From: Choanephora cucurbitarum
Lineage: Eukaryota > Mucoromycota > Mucoromycetes > Mucorales > Choanephoraceae
Length of the DNA: 64,000 nucleotides
NCBI GenBank assembly: GCA_025331435.1
Contig: JAIWNI010000011.1
Span: forward strand, 372,001 to 436,000
Reading direction: 5' to 3'
In this document: piece by piece, positions 24,389 to 33,588 of the stretch
How the letters are laid out: each line of letters starts with the position of its first letter
Position numbering within the stretch: position 1 is the first letter of the stretch
Notes under the pieces: model-generated
What the model was told of the DNA's origin: nothing
What the model saw: only the letters and a program-made list of their open reading frames with translations
Databases searched by the model: none
Made by a program: the position numbers and the translations under genes

Positions 24389-25684
24389 AAGTAATACAGA
24401 TGAGTATAAGTTAAGAAAGCCCAAACAAGGAAAATAAAAATCGTACAGTTTTGACATTGTCGATGGGAATGATACCAGATTGTTCTTTTTGCAGCTGATC
24501 AATTATCAGCGCTTGTTTTCTTAGCATTATAATCAGTTTTGAAACAAGTTCAAAGACCTTCATCCATTTGATTCGTTCATCGTAATGGACGAAGCAGCAT
24601 TCTTGATGCTACTAATGTTTTCAGGATCAAGAACTGTAATCGTAATACAGATGGATTGGATGGTAGAAGACAATAGACTTGATGCCGTTGCGAAGCTGGC
24701 GTCTGAATAGCGTCTTAGAATGGTCTCAAGGGCGCAGATAGAACCATGTACGTTTTTCAGAGTGTGATCTCTGCTGTGTTTGAGGTCTTCATAGTTTTTT
24801 TTTTCCAGACGATGCTTTCATTACAATTATATCAGATCTTCCTTCCCTATATCCCAAACCATTCACATACCTCACAGGGCCATGCTTCCAGGCCGGCTGT
24901 TGTCTCAGAGAACAACTCGAGATTTTTCTCACTCCACTCAAATCCCACAAGACCAGTTTGATCCCCAATTGATTGAAAAATGGGTATAATCTTGTCAATC
25001 CAGAAGGTTCACTCATGCTTCGGTTCAAATAGTTGTGATCGATTGCATTTTTCTGCAAAGTCAGTTAAGGTAAATTGAATAATTTAAGATTATCTGATCC
25101 TCTTTCATGTCTGCGTGTATTGACTGACTCCATAAGTACTTAGGTAGAGAGGTTCTAGGTTTTTCCAAAGCACTCTTTAGCAAATCAAAGTCACTTTTAA
25201 GAAATTTCAAAGATGCCAACGAGGCTTGTGCAGTCAAATTCTCTTCCAATCTAAGTTTGAGGTTACTACTCATATTACGGTTTTAACCTGCAGAAATTGT
25301 CACCAAATGTTGCAAGATTTTGATCGTTTCTACCGCCAATTTTGGTTAATGTGGAGTATAGAGATTATCAGCCATCACTGTGAATGAAATGATGCTTCGT
25401 GTAGTGGGGACAGATATATTATCAACACAAGTTTTTTTTTGGTGATTCTCTGGTTCAACCTCACTGCGATTTCTCTTACTACTATAGTGCTGGGCTTCGA
25501 TGTGTTTCTTAAGGTCTCCTTTTATTTCTGAGCTATGAAGACAAGAGGAACAAGCAAGATGTAGCTTAACATTTGGATGATTCGGCTTTTGAGAAATGTA
25601 CATAATTTCATTTGTATCCTTATGTTTCATTCTGACGTCGCGGCTAGGCATTGTTCTTAATCTAACTTTCATATAACAGTTCAA
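24389..25684 (-). pseudogene. Decayed or heavily interrupted hypothetical gene
   Basis: Consecutive minus-strand open frames at 25684-25346, 25273-25061 and 25058-24789 look protein-like. A further frame continues to about 24560 (with ALETILRRYSDASFATASSL), then shifts to another frame ending near 24410 (ERIKWMKVFELVSKLIIML). The first piece has a C2H2-like element (CSSC...HIEAQH), which suggests a DNA-binding or BED-type origin. Several breaks lie between the pieces: stops, and one apparent +1/-1 shift near 24600. I could not repair them with consistent introns, so a pseudogene is the better reading. A real intron-rich lineage-specific gene with different splice sites remains possible. The family is not recognised. 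Confidence 0.35.
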
Positions 25685-25975
25685 TCTTCATAGGATCCAT
25701 CATCTTGGCTTCTATTTAATTTTTGGCTTCAATCCTTTTAAACTTTGCTCATACGCACTGCTGCTTTCGTATTACCGTGACTCCAGTGCCATATCCGCTT
25801 GTGCTATTTACCTTAATGTACTCATTAATAGATGACTTGCTTCACTCTAAAATTCCTATCTACTACTGACTCTTGTAACACTGTTATCGTCTCTTTGTAT
25901 CAACATAACAAACTTGTATTGCAACTTGACTCTACTACTCAGATGTAAGATATATTGCCAAACTGATGGACGCAT

Positions 25976-26230
25976 GTGAAGACTCATTTGGGTGCAAAGC
26001 CTAAGAATCTCTCAAGCATCGTTGAGAAAGGTGAAGAAACTTGGCCCCAAGCTGTGAATTATATTCCGTTTTGTGCGTTTGTTTGTTTGGTGATGGTTTT
26101 CGTCAAGATGGAGTTCAAACCACTTGTTTCAAGAACAAGATGTACTCATCAATGGTAAAAAGACGTGTCAACAAGGTCTATAAGCTTTAAGAGAAAGCCA
26201 AAAGAAAACTCTTGCTGACCGGAGGCACCA
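25976..26230 (+). pseudogene. Possible relic of a transposase-like ORF
   Basis: A frame with an FGDG motif and a basic helix (MVKRRVNKVYKL) is readable across one frame shift and one stop. FGDG followed by a Lys/Arg-rich helix is reminiscent of TnpB/Fanzor-type or related transposon proteins found in Mucorales genomes. The zinc-ribbon region expected downstream is not visible. It is too short and too decayed for a firm call, and it abuts the young LTR element, in line with a repeat-rich pocket. Confidence 0.2.
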
Positions 26231-26465
26231 AAACCATGGCGTTTTATACGCCGTAAATTCGAATCGAAGCCCAGCAGTTCATAAGAAAATTGAATTGAGT
26301 TGAGTCAAGAGCCATAAGGGTTCATGGTAATTTGTGAACGACGCGTACATACCATCAGATCTGTCTTCTCAATTAACAAACATATTGCCTACTATTGTTA
26401 TCAAATTTGTTGTTGATGTCACTGTCTAAGGAAGATCACTACGCAAACAGAAACGTTGGGAGAAT

Positions 26466-26704
26466 TGTAAGATTTGTGGGAAGGATTTGTTTCAAAATTC
26501 AGAGAAAAATAAGGGAGGAGGGTTTATGACACAGCACACTCGTATTAAAATAGATCTCGTAAGACTTATAGAGAGTGATAATTTACGTAGTTTTAGTAAA
26601 GAGACCTGTAAAGGCTCAAGGACTTCGTAATGAACTGTTAAAGGTTTATTTAATTGGGTCTAACTGTTTGAGTGAAGTAACTTATTTACGATCTAGCGCG
26701 GTAA
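26466..26704 (-). repeat. 3' LTR, truncated (239 bp kept)
   Basis: Matches 29896-30134 with a single visible difference (T at 26477 versus A at 29907). Its upstream part, about 360 bp in the element's direction, is absent, and pol coding sequence is fused directly to it. Confidence 0.9.
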
Positions 26705-28540
26705 GGGGTAAGCATCTTTTTTTGTCTTGGCATTTAGGGTACGGTAATCTATGACTAATCGATAACCACCATCCTTTTTCTTGATCATCAATATAGGAGA
26801 GACCCAACTAGTGTTAGAGGGTTCAATAACACCCATCTTACAATATTTATCGAGTTCTTCTTTTAATTGGAGGCTTTCTTCTGGTGATAAGCGATATGGT
26901 CTATGGCGGATAGGAACTTCGTCTTCGGTAATAATTTGATGACATATGAGATCAGTTCGGCCTAATTTATCATCATTCCAATCAAAAATGTGCTGATATT
27001 TTGCAATTAGGTGATGTAGGCGATCTTTTATCCCTTCTGAATGAACTTCTACATTGATTTTTGATTTCTGGTCCTCAGTTAAGATTTCGCCTTCCTTACG
27101 ATCCGTGGAACCAGTAAGGGATAGAAACACTTCTTTAGTGATGGTTTTGGGACGATAATATTGCATATCTTCTATTTCAGATATTGTAGCCAATGTAGAA
27201 AGGGGCGGCAAAGAGATAGGTTCATATCCGTGGTTTTCTAGGGTAATTCTACATTTTTCCTGATGAGGGTCTAAGACGTAGTTGGACAAAGATAGTTTAT
27301 TTTCAAATTGGGATTCAAGCTCAATCAACTGGGATTGAGTACAACGATTTATATTCAATGTAATGGGTACAGTAGATTTTGCAGGTATGATCATAGCGGG
27401 CCCAGGCTTGATCTTGATGCTTTGATTGGACTGGTCCAGGTGGAATCGATGTTCTTCTTTGGTGGTTAGACAATGGAAGTCCTCCTTCAACACGTGGGAG
27501 GATTGACTAGTATTCGCATCTGTTCTTGTAGCCTCGAATGGTTCACTGTTGTATGATTCGGGGTGTGTTCTTTCGTCTTGCTCATTATCCATTTCCTCTT
27601 CAGATTCAATATCATCCTCTTCATATTCAGGCTGTAAATATTTCAGGAGTGATTGTCCGGGGTAAACCGTATCTGGAGATTCAGTTTGTAGTGTGAAGGT
27701 GATGGGAATGGAAGAGGTTTTTCCTCGGTAGGTTACCATTAAGTGAGAAAGATTGTAGCTGACGGTGGCCTTGCTTTTCTTGAACCAATTATTACCAATA
27801 ACTAGGTCATAAGAAGGGTTTGGTAACACTTCCATGTTGATTGGGATGATGAGAGAGCCAATCTGGATGGGTACATCGTAAACTACACCGAGAGAAGCGT
27901 AATCTGCCCCGTTTCCCACTGTAAACACAACACTCGAAGGGGCGTCAATTTGATAACCTAAGCGCTTTATCAATGTGTCGGAAATAATGCTTCGACTTGC
28001 GCCTCCATCTAAAAGAGCGAGAATTTCGTGTTCCCCGATTCGTAGAGTGCAATGAGTAGAGGTTACATCTTCATCTTCAAGGTTGTTACTAGTAAGAGTG
28101 TTGAAGGCGTTCATTGTATCCTTTCCAATGATGTTAAATTGTCGAACGTTTCGGCGATTGAAATTGGGCTTCAATGAAGGCACAATGGTGAATAATTGAT
28201 CGTAGGTCATCCCAGTTTGTTTATTCTTGATATCTTCATAGACGTCATATCCAGATTCAGCGATCCGTTCTTTCAACGTTCTTGTTCGTTTGGGTTTGAG
28301 AGGGGAGGTCGTAATGTCTTTGTTGGAATCTACAGCCATAGGCGACTGAGAAGGTAGGGTTTGTGAGGAAGGTAAATCGGTTGCTTGGTCAGCTTTGTCA
28401 TTTTGTTTCGTTTTTTTGTTAGGGTTGTATGGGACAAATTTATCATTGGTTGCTTCTTTGCGCTTAGCGGCCAGAAAGGGGTCCTTAGGTATTTCTGGAG
28501 GGGGGTAGGTCGACTGCCTAAGATCAGGCGACCCACTTAG
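26693..28540 (-). CDS. Pol fragment: aspartic protease and N-terminal RT, truncated
   Basis: Read from the -1 frameshift at 28540; the frame is open without stops to a TAG at 26693-26695. The conventional ATG inside this frame is at 28339. The protease active-site region reads ALLDGGASRS, where the usual triad is D-S/T-G; here it is D-G-G. A dUTPase-like or linker segment follows (IKPGPAMIIPAKSTVPI). The RT begins with HRPYRLSPEE, GVIEPSNTSWVSPI and LVIDYRTLNAKTKKDAYPLPR-type sequence, then stops. It ends where the 3' LTR begins, so the YxDD-containing core, RNase H and integrase are gone. The last codons before the stop are encoded by LTR sequence. Confidence 0.88.
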   Translation of the reverse strand, partial: LSGSPDLRQSTYPPPEIPKDPFLAAKRKEATNDKFVPYNPNKKTKQNDKADQATDLPSSQTLPSQSPMAVDSNKDITTSPLKPKRTRTLKERIAESGYDVYEDIKNKQTGMTYDQLFTIVPSLKPNFNRRNVRQFNIIGKDTMNAFNTLTSNNLEDEDVTSTHCTLRIGEHEILALLDGGASRSIISDTLIKRLGYQIDAPSSVVFTVGNGADYASLGVVYDVPIQIGSLIIPINMEVLPNPSYDLVIGNNWFKKSKATVSYNLSHLMVTYRGKTSSIPITFTLQTESPDTVYPGQSLLKYLQPEYEEDDIESEEEMDNEQDERTHPESYNSEPFEATRTDANTSQSSHVLKEDFHCLTTKEEHRFHLDQSNQSIKIKPGPAMIIPAKSTVPITLNINRCTQSQLIELESQFENKLSLSNYVLDPHQEKCRITLENHGYEPISLPPLSTLATISEIEDMQYYRPKTITKEVFLSLTGSTDRKEGEILTEDQKSKINVEVHSEGIKDRLHHLIAKYQHIFDWNDDKLGRTDLICHQIITEDEVPIRHRPYRLSPEESLQLKEELDKYCKMGVIEPSNTSWVSPILMIKKKDGGYRLVIDYRTLNAKTKKDAYPLPR

Positions 28541-28546
28541 TTTTTT
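28508..28546 (-). promoter_or_regulatory. -1 programmed ribosomal frameshift signal (gag-pol)
   Basis: On the minus strand the gag frame ends ...A AAA AAC TAA. A AAA AAC (28546-28540) is a canonical X XXY YYZ slippery heptamer in the correct phase. After a 6-nt spacer, GGTCG (28533-28529) can pair with CGACC (28512-28508). A short CCT/AGG inner helix gives a stem-loop at the ideal distance. Slipping by one base enters the open pol frame directly. Seen in sequence; function is inferred from known -1 frameshift sites. Confidence 0.85.
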
Positions 28547-29820
28547 GATTGTTGTTCATAGTTGCGGTGGTCATCAGAAGGACGATTATTAAAAGCAACT
28601 TGATTAGAAGGAGATCTCTGGGATTCTTGATAATTGTCTTGCGGGTTATAGGAGTAACGATAATCTTCTTTATAACCTTGATGTTGGTTTTGATATCTCT
28701 GATCTTGATTTCGATATCTTTGGTCTTGATTTTGATGTCGTTGATCTTGATTTTGGTATCTCTGATTTTGATTTTGGTACCTTTGATTTTGATATCCTTG
28801 TTCTTGATTGTGATATGGGTAACGCTGATTGGATGGCCTCTGATTTTGGTAAGTAGATTCTTGATAGTTGGAGGAATATCGGTTGGAGTAGTTGTTATTG
28901 CGGTCGTTGTATCGGCGGTTTCCTTTGTACTCATTGTTTCGTTGACGATATTGTTGTTGATTAAATTGAGTGTTTTGTTCTACAAGAGCCTTGGTGGTAG
29001 CAGCTTCAATCAATTCAACCAACTTAGTCATTGAAAAGGCGGGTTCGTCCTTAACAACCAGGGGTTGTAAGGAGTGTGCCGGAGGATTTGTGACAGAGGA
29101 GTATAACTCTCCAGGCTGTTCGTCTTGTCGTCCATGGAATAAAGGAATACGAGGGGCCTGATTGAAGTCCTCATAGAATCGACTAGCGGTGATGAACCGA
29201 CCAGCTTGTTTAGAAGCATGATTTATCTGGTATGCAAGCCAATATCCTTGAGCTATATGAACAACATCTTCGTGAGTGCGTGCTCCAGAAACTAAGCAGT
29301 GTTGTTGTATCTCTGGAAGAAGGCCGTGTTTGAATCGAGAAGAGATCACTTGTTTATCGGTGATACCAGCTACATTAGCGGCTTCTTGAATACGGTGTAG
29401 AAAGTTTTGAGGGGATTCGTATTCGAGTTGGGAGATCCCGTGAAAAGCATCCTGACGATACTCTTTCATTTCATCAGTATCGTATTTTTGTTTGAGAATT
29501 CCAATGGCTTTAGCATAGGTTAAATCAGCTTGGGTTTGAATTTTTGCTTCAAAATCTTGTCTCGCTACGCCAGTTAACATGGCTTTGAGTGTCGCTATCT
29601 TAAGGTTATCATCGGTAATATTCTTCAGACCGAAATAGTCTTCCAAACTTCGAGCAAAATGTTGGAAGTCTTCTCCATCATATCCATGGAATTCAAATAG
29701 CTTCTTATTAGCGGTATAAACATCAGTAACCGTGATAGGAGTAGGAGTTTTGGAGGTAGCCAACACAGTGTGTCCGATAGGTACAATAGATGACCTTCTT
29801 CTTGAAAGAGGGAATTCCAT
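28537..29820 (-). CDS. Retrotransposon Gag polyprotein
   Basis: A frame of 427 residues starting 75 nt after the 5' LTR. The N-terminal part resembles the retrotransposon gag domain (FQHFARSLEDYFGL; FLHRIQEAANVAG). The C-terminal third is Gln/Asn/Arg/Tyr-rich and carries five tandem copies of a seven-residue unit of RYQNQDQ type. No CCHC zinc knuckle is present; the basic QN-rich region may take over nucleic-acid binding. The TAA stop follows immediately after a slippery heptamer, so a fraction of ribosomes should continue into pol. The coding frame is intact. Confidence 0.9.
   Translation of the reverse strand: MEFPLSRRRSSIVPIGHTVLATSKTPTPITVTDVYTANKKLFEFHGYDGEDFQHFARSLEDYFGLKNITDDNLKIATLKAMLTGVARQDFEAKIQTQADLTYAKAIGILKQKYDTDEMKEYRQDAFHGISQLEYESPQNFLHRIQEAANVAGITDKQVISSRFKHGLLPEIQQHCLVSGARTHEDVVHIAQGYWLAYQINHASKQAGRFITASRFYEDFNQAPRIPLFHGRQDEQPGELYSSVTNPPAHSLQPLVVKDEPAFSMTKLVELIEAATTKALVEQNTQFNQQQYRQRNNEYKGNRRYNDRNNNYSNRYSSNYQESTYQNQRPSNQRYPYHNQEQGYQNQRYQNQNQRYQNQDQRHQNQDQRYRNQDQRYQNQHQGYKEDYRYSYNPQDNYQESQRSPSNQVAFNNRPSDDHRNYEQQSKN
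28682..28800 (-). repeat. 21-bp tandem repeats inside gag
   Basis: About five imperfect copies of a 21-bp unit encode the RYQNQDQ heptapeptide. They are seen as repeated GATATCTxTGATCTTGATTT-like blocks on the plus strand. Confidence 0.8.
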
Positions 29821-29879
29821 TTTGTTCGCAAGAGAATGAATTTTAGTGAAAGAAGAGGTTTATGTGTAAAGAAGCCCCC

Positions 29880-29893
29880 TGTAATGAGCACCA
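29880..29893 (-). other. Candidate tRNA primer-binding site
   Basis: Two bases inside the 5' LTR end, the minus strand reads TGGTGCTCATTACA. PBS sequences of LTR elements start with TGG, complementary to the tRNA CCA end, and lie 0-5 nt from the LTR. Position and first bases fit. The tRNA species was not identified. Confidence 0.6.
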
Positions 29894-29895
29894 AG

Positions 29896-30502
29896 TGTAA
29901 GATTTGAGGGAAGGATTTGTTTCAAAATTCAGAGAAAAATAAGGGAGGAGGGTTTATGACACAGCACACTCGTATTAAAATAGATCTCGTAAGACTTATA
30001 GAGAGTGATAATTTACGTAGTTTTAGTAAAGAGACCTGTAAAGGCTCAAGGACTTCGTAATGAACTGTTAAAGGTTTATTTAATTGGGTCTAACTGTTTG
30101 AGTGAAGTAACTTATTTACGATCTAGCGCGGTAAAGTTACAAGGAACAGAAGAAATTGTTATCACTTAAGAACTGGAGGGTTCAAAGATAATCAAGATGT
30201 TTTTAGACGTTTTTATTTAGTGGGTCACTCGACTTTAGTTAACGAATATAACTTATATTTCGAAGAGTCGAACAAACAGATGCTTAGTTAAAATAACTTC
30301 AAGGAATCGATCAGATAGGTAGAGTTATTAAAGGTATCTCTTTGATAGTGAAAATAATGTATCTAAACAACTTCGGGCAGACAGTTGTATTCAGAAAGGT
30401 CAATTTTTAAAATCAAAGGGTAAGATAAAGTTGTTTATTGAAATATCATTTTTGGGGTTATTTATACGAATAATGTTTTTCAAGTCACACTGGGGTGTTA
30501 CA
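29896..30502 (-). repeat. 5' LTR (complete)
   Basis: About 607 bp with short inverted termini (TGTAA/TTACA). The part at 29896-30134 is repeated almost perfectly at 26466-26704. The outer 360 bp has no partner in the window because the 3' LTR is truncated. The outer limit is inferred from the TTACA terminus next to the GAAT target-site duplicate. Confidence 0.8.
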
Positions 30503-30506
30503 GAAT

Positions 30507-31475
30507 GCAACTTTCAGATCTCAACCACTGTAACATTAAGGTCAACATTAAGAAAACCTTTCTTCAAGAGGCTTAAGCTTATTTCATTTTATATTGTACT
30601 GACGCTACCCAAACACACTAAACTATTCGTTTGTGACATTAATATCACTTTCGTGGCTATTCAACTTTCATACAAGGCTTGCTAATACTCTTTTACTCTT
30701 CCAAATATAGTAATTTTTTTGTCACAATATTTTTTTATTTTTTTCTTCATTTCCTAAGGCTTATTTACTACTCCGTATAAAACGCCAAAAAAACAGCTGA
30801 GTTTCAAAGCAGAATTAATTCAAGCGCTAGATCTGTCAAGCAGTAGAAGACTTCTAAAAGGCTAAATCCTGATGGTAAAGACCTATTATCTATCTAAAAA
30901 TTGCTCTCAATGATCAACAAAAAGGCGCATCTGAATCCTCACTGTACCTTTATATTTAAAAGAAGCTAGACATCATTTCAGCTAGTAGGACGAAGGTTAA
31001 AAACCATATCACGCTAAAGAAGTGCCCAATTATGGAATATATAAGGATCTACATTTTGTTATAAGAAAGAAGTCCTAATTGACCCTATACACCCAATAAG
31101 TATACCTAGATCTTAAATAACGCTCAATCCAAAGAAGTCCAGTATTGCTATTAAACAGAAGAAGCACGCCATCGTTCTAAAAAGGCTTCGAAAAACATGC
31201 TGACTCATATACTACAGAATTCATTAACTCTACTCGTCGCCATTATCCCTTTGTCCGTCTATATGGCCTTTTTCATCGGATTACAAAGCGTTATTTTAAA
31301 AACTTAAAGCAGTAGAAAAAAACATGTCTGGTGCACATTTTGGATGTGCGTCATACAAGAATTCGGCTATGTATGGGGCCTAAATACACATCCCATTTGC
31401 TGTGGTGTAATAAGAATAGCATGAAATGTCAAATTGTACATGGTTTATTAATATTATTCTACTTTTTTTCTTTTC
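30507..31475. other. Intergenic region with a short protein-like relic
   Basis: No complete gene. A plus-strand frame at about 31188-31305 reads FINSTRRHYPFVRLYGLF followed by a basic tail and looks like a fragment of a real protein, without start, motif or continuation. The rest is AT-rich spacer next to the 3' end of the Rrb1 gene. Confidence 0.4.
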
Positions 31476-33183
31476 TTAAATACTGATAGTCTTGAAAATG
31501 TTTAAGCCAGTACTAGCTGTACTGATAACACAGCCAGGTATTTGTCTATGGAAATGTAATTCCTTGATATCTTCTTGGCCTTGGTGGACAAACAAAAGTT
31601 GAGGAGGAACCTCAACACCACTGTCAGTTAAACGACCTTCTTGTTCTGTATCAGGCTCGACTGACAAATCCCACAAAGTCAATTGGTTATCTGCACCAGA
31701 CACAGCCAATACAGATTCTTCAGTAGGGTGCCATTCAATCGATGTGATAGGACCGTTGTGCCACTTGAAAGTAGCCACAGGTGTAGGCTGAGAAGCACCT
31801 CCCTTGAAGGTACGTAAATCCCAAACACTAAAGATACCATCATCATGACCACTGGCCAGCAGATAAGAGGCCTTCTTGTTCCAAGTGATAACATTGACGT
31901 CTGACTGAGATGCATGAATACCAACAGCTGAACGTTTCTTATTACGTGTATCCCAAATCTTAACTGTCTGATCTGAAGAACAAGATGCAAACACGTTGTT
32001 TTCAGTAGGCGACCATTGTAAATCTTCAACTGATGACTTGTGTTCTCTAAAAGCAACATTGTCTGTGCTGATACCAGTGGGAGTGACTGTTGTATGGAAG
32101 ATGCGGCCGGCATTATCACCTGTCAATAGACTAAGATGGGGGAATTAGATCACAATAGGCAACTACTGAAAAAGACAACTTACCGTCCAGCATCAAGGTA
32201 AGACCAATCCATAGCATAACCTTCTTCACGTCCATGATTATTGATGTTGTAAACAGGCTTTTGGTTCATCTGAGAAGCTGTACCGGCTACCTCCAAGCTC
32301 TGAACTGCAGATGTTAAATCCCAAATGTGTACTTTGCCTGTTTCAGCCCAGGTGGCAGCAATCTGTCTTTCTTGTTGTTGAGGCATGACTCGGATACGAT
32401 TCACACAACCAACATGAGGAATGGATCTGTATTCTAATACTGGGTCTTCATCTAAAGCATCTGGGTCATCTTCGTCATCAGAGTCTATCAAAAAGCAATT
32501 AGCATTTACTAGATATAATATATCTTTTTACAGCATCACTTTACCATCTTGTTGAGTTTTGTGTAAAGAGGACATCTTCATAACTAACACTTCATTATTA
32601 CGGTCACCGGGAAGTGAAGTACCAGCAGCAACATAGGCAGTTGCAGGATACTTTTTTTTTAAAATAACATTCGATATTAGAATCCAAGCTGATCATAGAA
32701 ACTCAAAGACTTACATTCTTTCTTTCTTCACCCAACTTGTCTTCCAATACATCGAAACTCAAGAAAGGAAGGCGTACATCAAGATTATGAAGCATTACAT
32801 AAACAGAAGGATCGGCTTCCAATACTTCGCCTTCAGCCAATGGTTGACCGGGCAAATAGAGTTTTAAATCTTTCTCTGCTTCTTCCTCATCCTCTTCTTC
32901 ATTCATATCAACATCCATGCCTGATTGAAGCTTGATAAGCTTATGTCGTAAAATTCTCGCCTCCCCTTTTTTCTCTTGTGTGTGTCTTACCGTCTTCATT
33001 CTCGTTCTCTTCAGGTTCAGCACTTTCAACGATCTCTTCGTCTTCCATTTCGTCTTCCCAAGCGTCTTCAAAGTCACCCATCTCATTCTTATCTTCATTC
33101 ATGTGTCTTGAGGCTCCATTTCCGTAAGCAGTAGACTTGGCTTGGTCTCTTAATTCGGCTTGATCAGCTTGACGCTTAGACAT
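31476..33183 (-). CDS. Rrb1/GRWD1-like WD40 ribosome-biogenesis protein
   Basis: Five exons (33183-32991, 32920-32715, 32650-32545, 32484-32184, 32130-31476) encode 486 residues. The N terminus is strongly acidic (DEMEDEEIVESAEPEE; MNEEEDEEEAEKD), then LYLPGQPLAEGE, a hallmark of the GRWD1/Rrb1 group. WD40 repeats follow, with HIWDL, KIWDTRN, SVWDLR and TLWDLS ends. Known homologues are dedicated chaperones for ribosomal protein Rpl3 in the nucleus. Length is close to yeast Rrb1 (511) and human GRWD1 (446). The conserved C-terminal GxEDIKELHFH-type sequence is present. All five exons close in frame. Confidence 0.93.
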
Positions 33184-33588
33184 AATATTGTTTGATAGTT
33201 TAAAACAGAGAAAAAAAAAGGATTTAAAAAAAATTAAGACTGTCAATGTGAATTTGAGCGGTATTGATATTACAAGCCACAAAATGATGCCTATGATTGG
33301 ATATGCTTTGAGTCTCATCTTTTCTAAATAGTAACTATGGTCACATATGCTTTTCTCAATGTTAGAAAATATCGATTTATTGTTCAATATCTTATAGAGT
33401 GCGTATATGTTATTCGTATAGCAACACATTGATAGAAGAAGAAAACTGATAGTTGAGATGTTTATATAGGAATTGATGAGGCTAAGTATGAGATAAAGAA
33501 AAATAGACGTGTTTATATTTACAAAGGCAATAAAAGAGGATAAATAAGTTGGTATCATAAAAACATAAAGAAGCAATGCCATTCAAGC
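33184..33588. other. Spacer upstream of the Rrb1 gene
   Basis: About 400 bp between the Rrb1 start and the arrestin stop, both on the minus strand. It should contain the Rrb1 promoter; A/T-tracts flank the start. No gene is seen. Confidence 0.5.

Larger units (their letters stand above)
23823..26460. other. Gene-poor region with decayed ORF fragments
   Basis: The spacer between the J-protein gene and the LTR element. It contains a cluster of minus-strand frames (24389-25684, listed separately) and a short plus-strand relic near 26000-26230. Otherwise it is AT-rich with no supported gene. Confidence 0.5.
26466..30502 (-). mobile_element. Ty3/Gypsy-type LTR retrotransposon, internally deleted
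   Basis: A 4.0-kb element on the minus strand. Its ends are TGTAAG (26466) and TTACA (30502), giving TG...CA termini. They are flanked by a 4-bp direct repeat GAAT (26462-26465 and 30503-30506; 5 bp AGAAT if one ambiguous base is counted). Order in the element's own direction: complete 5' LTR, primer-binding site, gag, -1 frameshift site, protease, start of reverse transcriptase, then an abrupt join into a truncated 3' LTR. Most of reverse transcriptase, RNase H and integrase are missing, so this copy cannot be autonomous. Shared LTR sequence differs at only one of about 239 positions, which implies a recent insertion. Confidence 0.92.

Noticed and set aside
26240..26285. TTCGAATC-like box suggesting a tRNA T-arm
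   Set aside because: No matching acceptor, D-arm or anticodon stem could be folded around it.
28549..29034. Long plus-strand open frame of hydrophobic repeats opposite gag
   Set aside because: It is an antisense shadow of the QN-rich tandem repeats of gag.
30135..30145. LTR outer end placed at TTACA near 30141 (246-bp LTR)
   Set aside because: It gives TG...CA termini but no target duplication. Extending to TTACA at 30502 gives the GAAT duplication on both sides, so the longer LTR is preferred.
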